From Burkholderiaceae bacterium (GTDB lineage Bacteria; Pseudomonadota; Gammaproteobacteria; Burkholderiales; Burkholderiaceae_E), in NCBI GenBank assembly GCA_019428955.1, contig JAHYJF010000013.1:1-25240 (forward strand): a stretch of 25,240 nt of DNA, in the 5' to 3' direction. Positions 7,319-14,216 of this stretch are shown piece after piece. The position numbers were made by a program, and so were the translations under genes. The notes below the pieces were generated by a model, which saw nothing but the letters and a program-made list of their open reading frames with translations, ran no database searches and was not told the DNA's origin. The first letter of the stretch is position 1; each line of letters starts with the position of its first letter.

Positions 7319-7450
7319 TACATCCAGTTCACGCCGGATCTGATCTCGGACGACGGCAAGGTCAGCGTCGAGTCGACAGAGACCTTCTCGCACAACTACA
7401 TGAACGAGTTCCGCGACTTCATCGGACGTGTTCTGACGGTCTATCCGCCT
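7319..7450 (+). pseudogene. NAD(P)H-dependent FMN reductase relic, right fragment
   Basis: The frame starting at 7319 reads YIQFTPDLISDDGKVSVEST and ends with NYMNEFRDFIGRVLTVYPP. This is the C-terminal tail typical of flavodoxin-fold NADPH-dependent FMN/chromate/quinone reductases. It joins in frame to the left fragment (MMNAVEAYI) when the IS and one target copy are removed. No stop codon is found where the family would end (near 7450), so the 3' end has decayed too. The relic converges on the glutathionyl-hydroquinone reductase gene. It may have been part of the same quinone-stress neighbourhood before loss. Confidence 0.7.
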
Positions 7451-7513
7451 TCGAGCTTAGGCCCCGAAAGCCGCCCGAGATCTGGCGCGAGGTCCCACCG
7501 GTCTGGCGATCCG

Positions 7514-8476
7514 TCACGACGCCAGTGCGGCCGGCAACGCGGGCCCGACCGGCACAATGCCGGAGGAGTTCAGCACCTTGATCGAGTAGTAGCCGCGCTT
7601 GATGTGGTCGATGCTGACGGTGTCGCGGACGCCGGGTATCGCCAGGATGCGCGCCTGATAGGCGCTGAGGGCGAGATAGTCGGCGATGCGGTACAGGTTG
7701 CACTTGAAAAGGCCGTGATAGGCGACGTCGAAGCGGACCAGCGTCACGAAGAGCCGCACATCCGCTTCGGTGAAGCGATCGCCCAGAAGGAAGTCGCGGC
7801 CGTCGCCGAGGCGCTCTTCGAGTTCGTCGAGCATGGTGAAGACGTCGTGGAAGGCTTCCTCGTAGGCGACCTGCGTCGTGGCGAAGCCCGCGCGATAGAC
7901 GCCGTTGTTGAGCGCCGGATAGATGCGGGCGTTGATCGCGTCGATCTCCTCGCGCAGATCGACCGGGTAAAGGTCGAAGCGGTCATCCGCCAAGTCACCG
8001 AAGCCCGAATTCATCATCCGCAGGATATCGGCGGATTCGTTGTTGACGATGGTGCCGCGCTGCTTGTCCCACAGCACCGGCACCGTCGCACGGCCCGAGA
8101 TGGCGGGATCGGCGCGGGTATAGATCTCGTGCAGGAAGGTCGCGCCATTCACCGTGTCACGGTCGGCCCCGCCCGCATCGCCAAAGCGCCAGCCCTGGTC
8201 GGACAGTTCAGGCTCGACAAAGGAGACCGAGATCACGTCCTCCAGGCCCTTCAGCTTGCGGCCGATCAGGGTCCGCGACGCCCAGGGGCAGATCAGCGCG
8301 ACATAGAGATGATAGCGCCCGGCCTCGGCCTTGAAGCCGCCTTCGCCGGTCGGCCCGGCGCTGCCGTCAGGGGTGATCCAGTTGCGGAAACTGGAGGTCT
8401 GGCGGACGAAGCCGCCCTTGTCGTCCTTGGCCTGGACGGGCTGCCAGTCGGCCACCCATTTTCCATCTCTCAGCAT
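7514..8476 (-). CDS. Glutathionyl-hydroquinone reductase (Xi-class glutathione S-transferase)
   Basis: It reduces glutathionyl-hydroquinones to hydroquinones using glutathione; the family includes PcpF, YqjG and ECM4. The N-terminal thioredoxin-like domain has the catalytic CPWA motif with Cys63 (VALICPWASR). It also has the family's long insert before it (FRNWITPDG) and the VPVLWD and NNESADILRMMN blocks that bind glutathione. The C-terminal helical domain has FLLGDRFTEADVRLFVTLVRFD and the Xi-class region around the GYYSI motif near the end. Length of 320 residues fits. AGGAGACGACC precedes the ATG. The gene begins 10 nt after the dioxygenase-like gene and is the last of the set. It is cytosolic and probably handles quinone adducts formed from catechol or hydroquinone stress. 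Confidence 0.92.
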   Translation of the reverse strand: MLRDGKWVADWQPVQAKDDKGGFVRQTSSFRNWITPDGSAGPTGEGGFKAEAGRYHLYVALICPWASRTLIGRKLKGLEDVISVSFVEPELSDQGWRFGDAGGADRDTVNGATFLHEIYTRADPAISGRATVPVLWDKQRGTIVNNESADILRMMNSGFGDLADDRFDLYPVDLREEIDAINARIYPALNNGVYRAGFATTQVAYEEAFHDVFTMLDELEERLGDGRDFLLGDRFTEADVRLFVTLVRFDVAYHGLFKCNLYRIADYLALSAYQARILAIPGVRDTVSIDHIKRGYYSIKVLNSSGIVPVGPALPAALAS

Positions 8477-8486
8477 GGTCGTCTCC

Positions 8487-9350
8487 TCAAGTCTTCAATG
8501 TGATGGCGGTGCCCCAGGGGTCGTGCAGGGTCAGGCCGCCGGTGTCCTTGATGCTTTCGATGCCTGCGCCGTCAGCGCGGGCGGCGATGGCTGGAATGGT
8601 CTCCGCATCACGAACAACGATCTCGACGGCATCCAGACCCGCCATGTCCTCTGGTCGCTTTCCGGCACGGCGGCTGTTCCAGACGTTGCCGGCAAGTTGG
8701 TGGTGATAGCCGCCGCTGCCGTAGAAGCTCGCACCCGGGTAGCGCGCGGCGATGTCCAGGCCGAGGACATCACGGTAGAAGCGGTCGGCTGCTGCGGTGT
8801 CACCCACCTGCAGGTGGACATGGCCAACGCTGCCGCCCTCGGGAAAGTCCGACCATGCGGTGCCCTCTGCGCTTTGCATCAGGTCCTGAGCGTCGAGCGG
8901 ATCGGTGCTCATCCTGATCTCGCCGCTCTCGCCGTGCCAGGCCGAGACCGGACGGTCGGCATAGACCTCGATGCCGTTGCCCTCTGGGTCGGCAAGGTAC
9001 AGCGCCTCGCTGACGATATGGTCAGATGCGCCCTGCAGCGGCACGCGGGCCGCGGCGACGTAGGCGACCCAGCGCGCGAGGTCGGCGCGGGTCGGCATCA
9101 GGAAGGCGGTGTGGAACAGTCCGGCCTCGCGCGGATCAAGCGGGGCCAGGTTTGGATCGCCCACGAGTTCCAGCAGCGGCGTGCCGCTGGTGCCGAGCGT
9201 GATGCGATGGTCGTGGCTCTCGAGCGGGTGGAGCCCGAGCACGGTCTGGTAGAAGGCGGAGACCGTCTCGAGGTCGCGCACCTTGAGCCGGACGGTCCCG
9301 ATGCGCAGCGGCGCGGCATTCATGTCGAAGAAGTCAGTGGCGATGGTCAT
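8487..9350 (-). CDS. VOC-family catechol-2,3-dioxygenase-like protein (CatE type)
   Basis: This 287-residue protein has two vicinal-oxygen-chelate modules. The first begins IGTVRLKVRDLETVSAFYQTVLGL (17-40) with HTAFLM (His80) and LADPEGNGIEVYADRP (Glu128). The second begins VGHVHLQVGDTAAADRFYRDVLGLD (176-199) with GGYHHQLAGNVWNS and LHDPWG. Size and layout match Bacillus CatE, a thiol-dependent ring-cleaving dioxygenase. Candidate metal ligands are the histidines and Glu128. The start ATG at 9350 follows GGAGACCCGCC; a much longer open frame extends upstream but overlaps the DoxX gene and is not used. Together with the DoxX gene upstream it reproduces the catDE pair. A glyoxalase-like role cannot be excluded. 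Confidence 0.85.
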   Translation of the reverse strand: MTIATDFFDMNAAPLRIGTVRLKVRDLETVSAFYQTVLGLHPLESHDHRITLGTSGTPLLELVGDPNLAPLDPREAGLFHTAFLMPTRADLARWVAYVAAARVPLQGASDHIVSEALYLADPEGNGIEVYADRPVSAWHGESGEIRMSTDPLDAQDLMQSAEGTAWSDFPEGGSVGHVHLQVGDTAAADRFYRDVLGLDIAARYPGASFYGSGGYHHQLAGNVWNSRRAGKRPEDMAGLDAVEIVVRDAETIPAIAARADGAGIESIKDTGGLTLHDPWGTAITLKT

Positions 9351-9409
9351 GGCGGGTCTCCTCGGGAAAGGGTGCGGCCGCGGGAGCTTCCCCGCGGCCG
9401 GCATAGGAG

Positions 9410-9853
9410 TCAGGCGCGGCTGCGCTTCAGCGCGAAGGCGCCGTCGCCGAGAAGGGCCTGGACGACCAGAGCCACCGCCCAGAATGCCGGAAATTCCCAG
9501 CCGCCGCCTTCGTTCGAGAAGAAGAAGCCGGCAGCACCATGCGGCACGTAGATCGAGCCTAAGAGGATCGGCACCAGAGCCAGTGACACCCAGCGGCTGT
9601 AAAGCCCGAGGATCAGGGCGATGCCACCGAAGAGTTCGGCCGCGATGACCAGATAAGCGAGCGGTCCGGGCAGGCCGAGACTGGCGAAGTAACCCACGGT
9701 CCCGGCCGGGGTGAAGATGAAGAGCTTCAGGCCGGCATGGGCGAGGAAGAGCACGCCCATCGAGACGCGCAGGATCGTCGCGGCGAGATCGGCATTCGTG
9801 ATGCCGTCGACGAGCGACGGACGGGCGGAGATGGAAGCGGTTGCGTAGGTCAT
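9410..9853 (-). CDS. DoxX-family membrane protein (CatD type)
   Basis: This is an inner-membrane protein of 147 residues with four hydrophobic helices. DoxX signatures are ILRVSMGVLFLAHAGLKLFI, LGLPGPLAYLVIAAELFGGIALILGLYSRW and ALVPILLGSIYVPHGAAGFFF. Members are found beside oxidoreductases and dioxygenases and are linked to quinone and thiol stress; in Bacillus the paired CatD is the DoxX partner of CatE. ATG 9853 is chosen because AAGGA lies 8 nt upstream. An ATG two codons earlier (9859) is too close to that site. It lies 59 nt upstream of the dioxygenase-like gene and 23 nt after the NADP oxidoreductase. The biochemical activity of DoxX proteins is not settled. Confidence 0.88.
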   Translation of the reverse strand: MTYATASISARPSLVDGITNADLAATILRVSMGVLFLAHAGLKLFIFTPAGTVGYFASLGLPGPLAYLVIAAELFGGIALILGLYSRWVSLALVPILLGSIYVPHGAAGFFFSNEGGGWEFPAFWAVALVVQALLGDGAFALKRSRA

Positions 9854-9882
9854 GTTCATGTTCCTTGAATGGAGGGTTAGGC

Positions 9883-10515
9883 TCAGGCAGCGCGCTGCCA
9901 GGTGGGTGCGATGTCGGTCCCGTGCCCAAGACCGTAGCCGAGCGTGATGTTCAGCGCGGCGGTGGGCTCGAGGTAGCGGGCGGTGACAAGACTGCCGGTT
10001 TCCAGCGTCTCGAACCCGGCGCTCCGCGCCAATTCGGCGACAGCAGTGCGGGCGGCTTCGTCGTCTCCGGCGACGAATACCGTTGCGGGGTGTCCGGCGG
10101 CCTGACCGCCATTCTGGAGGACCTGCGCGAAGATCGTGTTGAAGGCCTTGACCACCTTCGCCTGCGGCGCGCGCTTCTGGATTTCTTCCGCCGCGCTCGT
10201 CGTGTGACCGATGCTGAGGCCCGAGAAGTCCGCGGTCATCGGGTTGGTGATGTCGACGACGATCTTGCCTGCGAAACCGCCAGCCGCGTCGATGACGTCG
10301 CCCGCGGCGTCAAAGGGCACCGCCAGGACAATGATGTCTGCCGATTGCGCGGCCGAGGCGATGGATGCGGCCGACACGCCGTTGCCCACTTCCCGAGCAG
10401 CAGCTTCGGCTTTCGCCTCGTCCCGGCTGGCGAGCGTGACGGAATGGCAGGCGTTCGCAAAGCTGGTCGCGAGACCCTTCGCCATGTTACCGGCGCCAAT
10501 GATCGAGATGCTCAT
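9883..10515 (-). CDS. NADPH-dependent F420-reductase-like oxidoreductase
   Basis: This 210-residue Rossmann protein starts SISIIGAGNMAKGLATSF, a GxGxxA dinucleotide-binding loop. It continues with the conserved DIIVLAVPFDAAGDVID and IVVDITNPM segments and VKAFNTIFAQ, which define the NADP oxidoreductase, coenzyme-F420-dependent-like family. Most bacterial members do not use F420 but act as NADPH-dependent reductases of poorly known substrates. AGAAGGAG precedes the ATG by 8 nt, which sets the start; a longer open frame upstream is spurious because it overlaps the LysR gene. It follows the lysR gene on the same strand after a 134-nt gap, which likely contains the promoter of the four-gene set. 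A flavin or quinone reductase role is inferred from context. Confidence 0.85.
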   Translation of the reverse strand: MSISIIGAGNMAKGLATSFANACHSVTLASRDEAKAEAAAREVGNGVSAASIASAAQSADIIVLAVPFDAAGDVIDAAGGFAGKIVVDITNPMTADFSGLSIGHTTSAAEEIQKRAPQAKVVKAFNTIFAQVLQNGGQAAGHPATVFVAGDDEAARTAVAELARSAGFETLETGSLVTARYLEPTAALNITLGYGLGHGTDIAPTWQRAA

Positions 10516-10624
10516 GTTCGTTCTCCTTCTGACATCCGGCGTTCGGCTGAGCGCCAGTTCGTTCGTCATGGGGAGAACATAGACTCTGTCCTGGAAAACG
10601 ATAATCCGACCATCGGGAAGATGA

Positions 10625-10638
10625 TTGCTTCCCGGCAA
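10625..10638. promoter_or_regulatory. TTGC-N6-GCAA inverted repeat, candidate LysR-type site
   Basis: TTGCTTCCCGGCAA lies in the gap between the lysR gene and the oxidoreductase operon. The four-base arms with six-base spacer resemble LysR-type binding boxes (T-N11-A class), and the position is right for control of the downstream genes. The arms are short, so confidence is low. Confidence 0.3.
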
Positions 10639-10649
10639 GGTGTAATGGC

Positions 10650-11561
10650 TTACCAGCCATGCTCCCAGTGTGGGGTCTGCCGGTACCGCTCCGAGAGAAA
10701 GTCGACGAGAAGGCGCACCTTGACCGCAAGATGACGGCTGTGCGGATAGAGGACGTGCACGTCGTAGGGATCCGTTTCGAACGACGGTAGCAGTCTGATC
10801 AGCTTTCCAGAGCGCAGCGCATCCCCCGCCACGAAGGCCGGCACGCAGGCGAGTCCGAGCCCGAGTTTCGCGGCCTGGACGCAAGCTTCGGCGTTCGAAT
10901 AGCGGATACGACCCTCGACGCTTGCCATCTCGACCTCGCCGTTCTCGCCCTTGAACGGCCACCGGTTCGGCTCACGGAAGTTGGTGTCGATAATGCAGGC
11001 GTGCTTGGCAAGGTCCGCGGGCGTCGGGGGCGAGCCATGCGCGTCGACATAAGGTGGCGCAGCCACCACGACGATGCGGACGGCGCAGAGCCTGCGGATG
11101 ATCAGGCTGGAATCGCCGGGCCGTCCGACGCGAACGGCCAGGTCGAACCCCTCGTCGACGACGTTGACGACCCGGTCGGAGAAAGTGACATCGAGTTCGA
11201 TGTCCGGATAGAGGCCGGCGAACGCGTTCAGCGCGGGCGCAAGTTCGAGGGTTCCGAAAGTCAGGGGGGCCGTCAGCCGCAGCCGTCCGCGCGGGGACTG
11301 CGAGATGTTCCGGATGTCCAGGTCGAGCGTGTCGAGCTCATCGACAAGCGGCTTCAGGCGATCGTAGTAGGCACGGCCAGCCTCTGTGGGCGCGACGGAT
11401 CGCGTCGTGCGGTTGAGCAGCCGCACGCCCAGCTCCGTCTCCAGGCGCGAGATGAGCTTGGACGCCTGCCCAGACCTTGTGCCCAGCTTCTCTGCGGCCC
11501 CGGTGAAGCTGCCTGTGTCGATCACGGCGAGGAACATCCGGTCGCATTCCAGGCGGTCCAT
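10650..11561 (-). CDS. LysR-family transcriptional regulator
   Basis: The 303-residue protein has an N-terminal winged helix-turn-helix (MFLAVIDTGSFTGAAEKLGT, then SGQASKLISRLETELGVRLL and NRTTRSVAPTEAGRAYYDR). A periplasmic-binding-protein-like effector domain follows (RGRLRLTAPLTFGTLELAP to about residue 295). This is the CrgA/DsdC-like subgroup common in proteobacteria, which often controls quinone or aldehyde reductase genes. GAGGAAG lies just before ATG 11561; a longer open frame upstream lacks a start signal. Unusually for LysR regulators it is not divergent from its likely targets. It sits upstream of them on the same strand, so it may be co-transcribed or control an internal promoter in the 134-nt gap. 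Confidence 0.92.
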   Translation of the reverse strand: MDRLECDRMFLAVIDTGSFTGAAEKLGTRSGQASKLISRLETELGVRLLNRTTRSVAPTEAGRAYYDRLKPLVDELDTLDLDIRNISQSPRGRLRLTAPLTFGTLELAPALNAFAGLYPDIELDVTFSDRVVNVVDEGFDLAVRVGRPGDSSLIIRRLCAVRIVVVAAPPYVDAHGSPPTPADLAKHACIIDTNFREPNRWPFKGENGEVEMASVEGRIRYSNAEACVQAAKLGLGLACVPAFVAGDALRSGKLIRLLPSFETDPYDVHVLYPHSRHLAVKVRLLVDFLSERYRQTPHWEHGW

Positions 11562-11652
11562 TTCTTCCTCTTGGAGAACAATGAGCGATGACTGTCGACT
11601 ATTATAACCACATCGAGAATCAAAGGCTATTGATCGGCGGGGGGACGGAAGA

Positions 11653-11910
11653 TCATCGCTCCCTGCACGCGCGCGCCTGATCCCGCATGACGCTGTAGTC
11701 GGCAAGCATCGCGGTGATCGCGGACCCGTCCGGGAGCAGTACGACTTCCTCGGCTGCGCGCTCCTGGAGTTCGCCGGAGTACTCCACTACGGGTGGGCAG
11801 ACAGTCGCGCTGCGCGGCTCAGAACCGACCGTCGCGCAGCTGCTCAGCAAGCTCGTCACGATCGCGAGGACGGCGAGCCGCGGCATCGAGCATCTGGCGT
11901 TGGACGTCAT
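11653..11910 (-). CDS. Rz1-like outer-membrane spanin lipoprotein
   Basis: This 85-residue protein has a lipoprotein signal: MPRLAVLAIVTSLLSSCATVG, with Cys in an LSSC lipobox. The mature part is short and contains PPVVEYSGELQERAAEEVVLLPDG, a segment seen in phage lysis modules. As the o-spanin it would pair with the Rz-like protein to fuse the inner and outer membranes at the end of lysis. Its gene starts inside the Rz-like gene in another frame (92-nt overlap), the classic overlapping Rz/Rz1 layout. CGGAGAAG precedes the ATG at 11910; an internal ATG at 11886 is an alternative start. It is the last gene of the phage block. Confidence 0.75.
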   Translation of the reverse strand: MTSNARCSMPRLAVLAIVTSLLSSCATVGSEPRSATVCPPVVEYSGELQERAAEEVVLLPDGSAITAMLADYSVMRDQARACRER

Positions 11911-12076
11911 TGATCTTCTCCGAGGTTTCGAGGCGTTCCGCCATGCGACCGGCGCGTTCGCCGTTGCGGCGGATCGACAGCAGGAACAAAAGGACGGCGA
12001 GCGCGATGGTGGCGTAGCGCAAAGCGGCCCGCGCCCATGGGTTGGCGGCGATCCCGCCGATCAGGGCCGTGATCAT
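11819..12076 (-). CDS. Rz-like inner-membrane spanin
   Basis: This 85-residue protein has an N-terminal membrane anchor (LRYATIALAVLLFLLSIRR). A charged, probably coiled-coil periplasmic part follows (ERAGRMAERLETSEKINDVQRQMLDAAARR). This is the architecture of phage i-spanins. The start codon overlaps the stop of the endolysin gene (ATGA at 12073-12076), indicating translational coupling. The Rz1-like lipoprotein gene begins within its 3' part. Sequence similarity between spanins is low, so the call rests on topology and gene order. Confidence 0.72.
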   Translation of the reverse strand: MITALIGGIAANPWARAALRYATIALAVLLFLLSIRRNGERAGRMAERLETSEKINDVQRQMLDAAARRPRDRDELAEQLRDGRF

Positions 12077-12747
12077 CGCTGCCCCCGTTTCCAGTCATCG
12101 AGGCGGGCGTAGATCGCGACGCCAATGCCCGCCAGCGCAATGGCTATGAACACCCAGCGCAGCGTGTCGAGATACGGCACGAGCGGCAGGATCGCAGACT
12201 GGGTCTCGGCGAGGACGTTCTGCACCACCTCGACGCCGGCCGCGCCCAGCGTCGCCACGCCTGCCGCGCCACCCCCTTTCATCGTGCGGCTGTCGGCCAG
12301 CACCTCGCGCGCAGGCAGGGTTTCCGTCGCGAAGGGCACAGAGCGCGCAGGGAACCGCTCGCCCCACTGCCGCGCGGGCCCGAGGTCGACATGGATGAAC
12401 CCCGATCGCGGGTAGAACCCGAAGCCGAGAAACCCGACCTCCCGTGCTGCCGCCTCGAACGCCACAGGATCATGGTTTGCCATCGCGATGTCGAAGGCGG
12501 CTCCGTCGAGGTGCTTTGAGCGGGTCGCACCGCCGACGGCGCGGTTGTGCTCGGGGCTGCGATACGCCGAGCGCACGATCAGCGGCTTGCCCAGCCGGTC
12601 GCGCAGCGCCTGCAGCCTGTCAAGCGCCGGTTCGTTGATGAGCAGCTTGCCGGTGCCGCGGCAGGCGATTTCGGCCGGGCTGAAGTTCGGCCAGCGCCAG
12701 GCGCTTTCCGGCACGTCGCGCCAATGGCGGTGGAAGTTCGTGGTCAT
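12073..12747 (-). CDS. Phage endolysin-like M15 peptidase with C-terminal membrane anchor
   Basis: This 224-residue protein has a peptidase M15 (DUF882-like) domain. It runs from FSPAEIACRGTGKLLINEPALDRLQALRDRLGKP through RSAYRSPEHNRAVGGATRSKHLDG. The expected zinc ligands are visible: His79 and Asp86 in SKHLDGAAFDI, and His119 in SGFIHVDLG. It would cleave peptidoglycan stem peptides. A hydrophobic helix near residues 195-214 (LRWVFIAIALAGIGVAIYA) makes it membrane-anchored, which may allow release without a classical holin. The start at 12747 follows GGAGG. A terminator lies directly upstream, so it probably needs its own promoter or antitermination. It overlaps the Rz-like gene by 4 nt. 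Confidence 0.88.
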   Translation of the reverse strand: MTTNFHRHWRDVPESAWRWPNFSPAEIACRGTGKLLINEPALDRLQALRDRLGKPLIVRSAYRSPEHNRAVGGATRSKHLDGAAFDIAMANHDPVAFEAAAREVGFLGFGFYPRSGFIHVDLGPARQWGERFPARSVPFATETLPAREVLADSRTMKGGGAAGVATLGAAGVEVVQNVLAETQSAILPLVPYLDTLRWVFIAIALAGIGVAIYARLDDWKRGQR

Positions 12748-12759
12748 GGGGGTCCTCCG

Positions 12760-12788
12760 AAAACAAGAAACCCGCCTCGAGGGCGGGT
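12760..12788 (-). terminator. Rho-independent terminator inside the phage block
   Basis: On the minus strand ACCCGCC and GGCGGGT form a 7-bp GC stem around a 5-nt loop, followed by TTCTTGTTTT. It separates the tail and DUF6127 genes from the lysis genes and overlaps the leader of the endolysin gene. Confidence 0.75.
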
Positions 12789-12821
12789 CATTGCGGGCTG
12801 TTGAATGGGGATGGGGCGCGG

Positions 12822-13109
12822 CTATGGGCTGCCGCCGAAGATCTTGAGCTTGATGGCGATGCCCGCGAGCAGCGCCAGCATGACGCCGGTGGTGATCATG
12901 CGGACGGCGGTCTGCATGGCGGTGCGGCGCACGAGCCGGATGCAGTCGACCAGAGAGCGCAGATCGCGGATGTCGAGCGCCGCCTCGTCGCCGTCGAGCC
13001 CGACATCGGCCAGCGCGCGCTTCGCACCTTCCTCCGCCGCCCGGGTCAGGATCGCCTCGAACTCGGCGTCGGGCATGCGCACGAAGCCATCGGATCGGGG
13101 TGGTGTCAT
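12822..13109 (-). CDS. DUF6127-family phage membrane protein
   Basis: This 95-residue protein begins MTPPRSDGFVRMPDAEFEAIL and has a central region rich in charged residues (RAAEEGAKRALADVGLDGDE, DIRDLRSLVDCIRLVRR). It ends in one transmembrane helix (VRMITTGVMLALLAGIAIKL). The pattern matches DUF6127 proteins found at the end of tail modules in prophages and GTA-like elements of Rhodobacterales. Function is unknown; the size, single helix and place next to an endolysin suggest a holin-like or lysis-accessory role. GGAGGGAGG precedes the ATG. It lies 20 nt after the tail-fibre gene. Confidence 0.72.
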   Translation of the reverse strand: MTPPRSDGFVRMPDAEFEAILTRAAEEGAKRALADVGLDGDEAALDIRDLRSLVDCIRLVRRTAMQTAVRMITTGVMLALLAGIAIKLKIFGGSP

Positions 13110-13129
13110 CGGGATCCTCCCTCCGCCGC

Positions 13130-14206
13130 TCAGCCGACCTTGCAGCCCCAGAAGGACGTGTGGTCGGCGGCGAAGTAGCCATCCGCGACCCGGAAATACC
13201 CCTGCAGCTCGACGGTATCGCCCGCGGTGAGGGGCACCATGGTCTGCAGCCAGATGGCGGTGGCGAGCGAGACATGGGTGGCGGAGATTTCGCCTAGGGA
13301 GCCGCGGATTTCTGTCGTGCCGTTCAGGACGAGCCGTCCGCTCATTCGCGCGGTCGTGCTGGCGTTGATCTTGTAGAGCAGCGTCGCGCCGAAAAGGTAG
13401 GTGCCGTCTGCAGGGGCCACGAACCGGTTGTTGGCGGCATCGAAGGCGCCCTGATCGTTATAGTCGGTGTTGTTGAGGCCGATCTTCGTCCAGGTCCCGA
13501 CGCCGACGTAGTTGTCGTAGTTCGTGTACGCCTTGAACCGCGGCAGTCGGGGCTGATCAACGATGCCGGTGGCGTTATCGACGCTGAGCCCGTCAAAGAA
13601 GGTGCTGCCGTCGGCCGAGACCGCGAGGCGGAAGCGGTCCGAGCCGAACAGCCCCACCAGCGCCTTGGTCACGAAGCCGGTCTGCAGCGTCAGCCCGAGA
13701 TCGTCGCCCGCGCCCTCCTTGTTCATCGTGTAGAACAGATCGCCGGTGCCGCCCTCGGCCACGGTCTTCGCCGTCCAGAGCGCGGCGTTCAGCTTGGCCG
13801 AGAACGGGTTCGCTGCGTCCGCCGTCGTGCCGAGTCCCAGCAGCGCCATGTTCTGCAGCGCCGCGGGCGTGGCCCCGATCCAGTCCGCGCCGTCGTAGAC
13901 GAGCAGCACACCTTCGTCCTCGACCCAAGCCCGCCAGCCTGTTCGTGGCGGCAGGCGCAACCAGGCGCCATCGGTCCAGAGCGCGACGTTCAGGTCCCAC
14001 CCCGCCCAGTCGCCCGTCGCGCCCGAGCCGACGATGTAGCGATCGCCATCGCTAGGGCTGCCGGGCGGGCTGGTCAGGTCCCGGTCGAGGACCGAGAGCT
14101 GAACCAGCCCGTCGAGGATCCGCAGCGCCTCGTTGTGGGTGACGTGTTTCTGGGCCTGCGCCGCAAGAATATAGGGCAGCAGGAGATGGGTCGTGGCGTC
14201 GGACAT
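13130..14206 (-). CDS. DUF2793 phage tail protein with C-terminal C1q-like domain
   Basis: This 358-residue protein starts THLLLPYILAAQAQKHVTHNEALRILD, the hallmark of DUF2793, followed by DGDRYIVG and WDLNVALWTDGAWLRLPP (to about residue 120). A linker leads to residues 224-358 with FKAYTNYDNYVG, GAFDAANNRFVAPADGTYLF and VELQGYF. This has the aromatic and glycine pattern of C1q/TNF-like jelly-roll domains that trimerise at the tips of fibres. It probably forms the receptor-binding fibre of the phage or GTA particle. The ATG lies 10 nt after the stop codon of the large tail protein, with a weak GAAGG site. The tip domain is the part expected to vary with host. Confidence 0.82.
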   Translation of the reverse strand: MSDATTHLLLPYILAAQAQKHVTHNEALRILDGLVQLSVLDRDLTSPPGSPSDGDRYIVGSGATGDWAGWDLNVALWTDGAWLRLPPRTGWRAWVEDEGVLLVYDGADWIGATPAALQNMALLGLGTTADAANPFSAKLNAALWTAKTVAEGGTGDLFYTMNKEGAGDDLGLTLQTGFVTKALVGLFGSDRFRLAVSADGSTFFDGLSVDNATGIVDQPRLPRFKAYTNYDNYVGVGTWTKIGLNNTDYNDQGAFDAANNRFVAPADGTYLFGATLLYKINASTTARMSGRLVLNGTTEIRGSLGEISATHVSLATAIWLQTMVPLTAGDTVELQGYFRVADGYFAADHTSFWGCKVG

Positions 14207-14216
14207 GGGATGGCCT

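Noticed and set aside
7217..8503. Long plus-strand open frame (428 codons) antisense to the glutathionyl-hydroquinone reductase
   Set aside because: It is a shadow of the real minus-strand gene. Only its part near 7319-7450 is protein-like, as the FMN-reductase relic; the remainder has no family signature.
8331..9551. Plus-strand open frame of about 400 codons across the VOC and DoxX genes
   Set aside because: Antisense to recognised genes with clear ribosome sites; its translation shows no domain.
12748..13275. Upstream extension of the M15 peptidase frame
   Set aside because: It crosses a terminator and overlaps the DUF6127 and tail-fibre genes; the ATG at 12747 has a good ribosome site.
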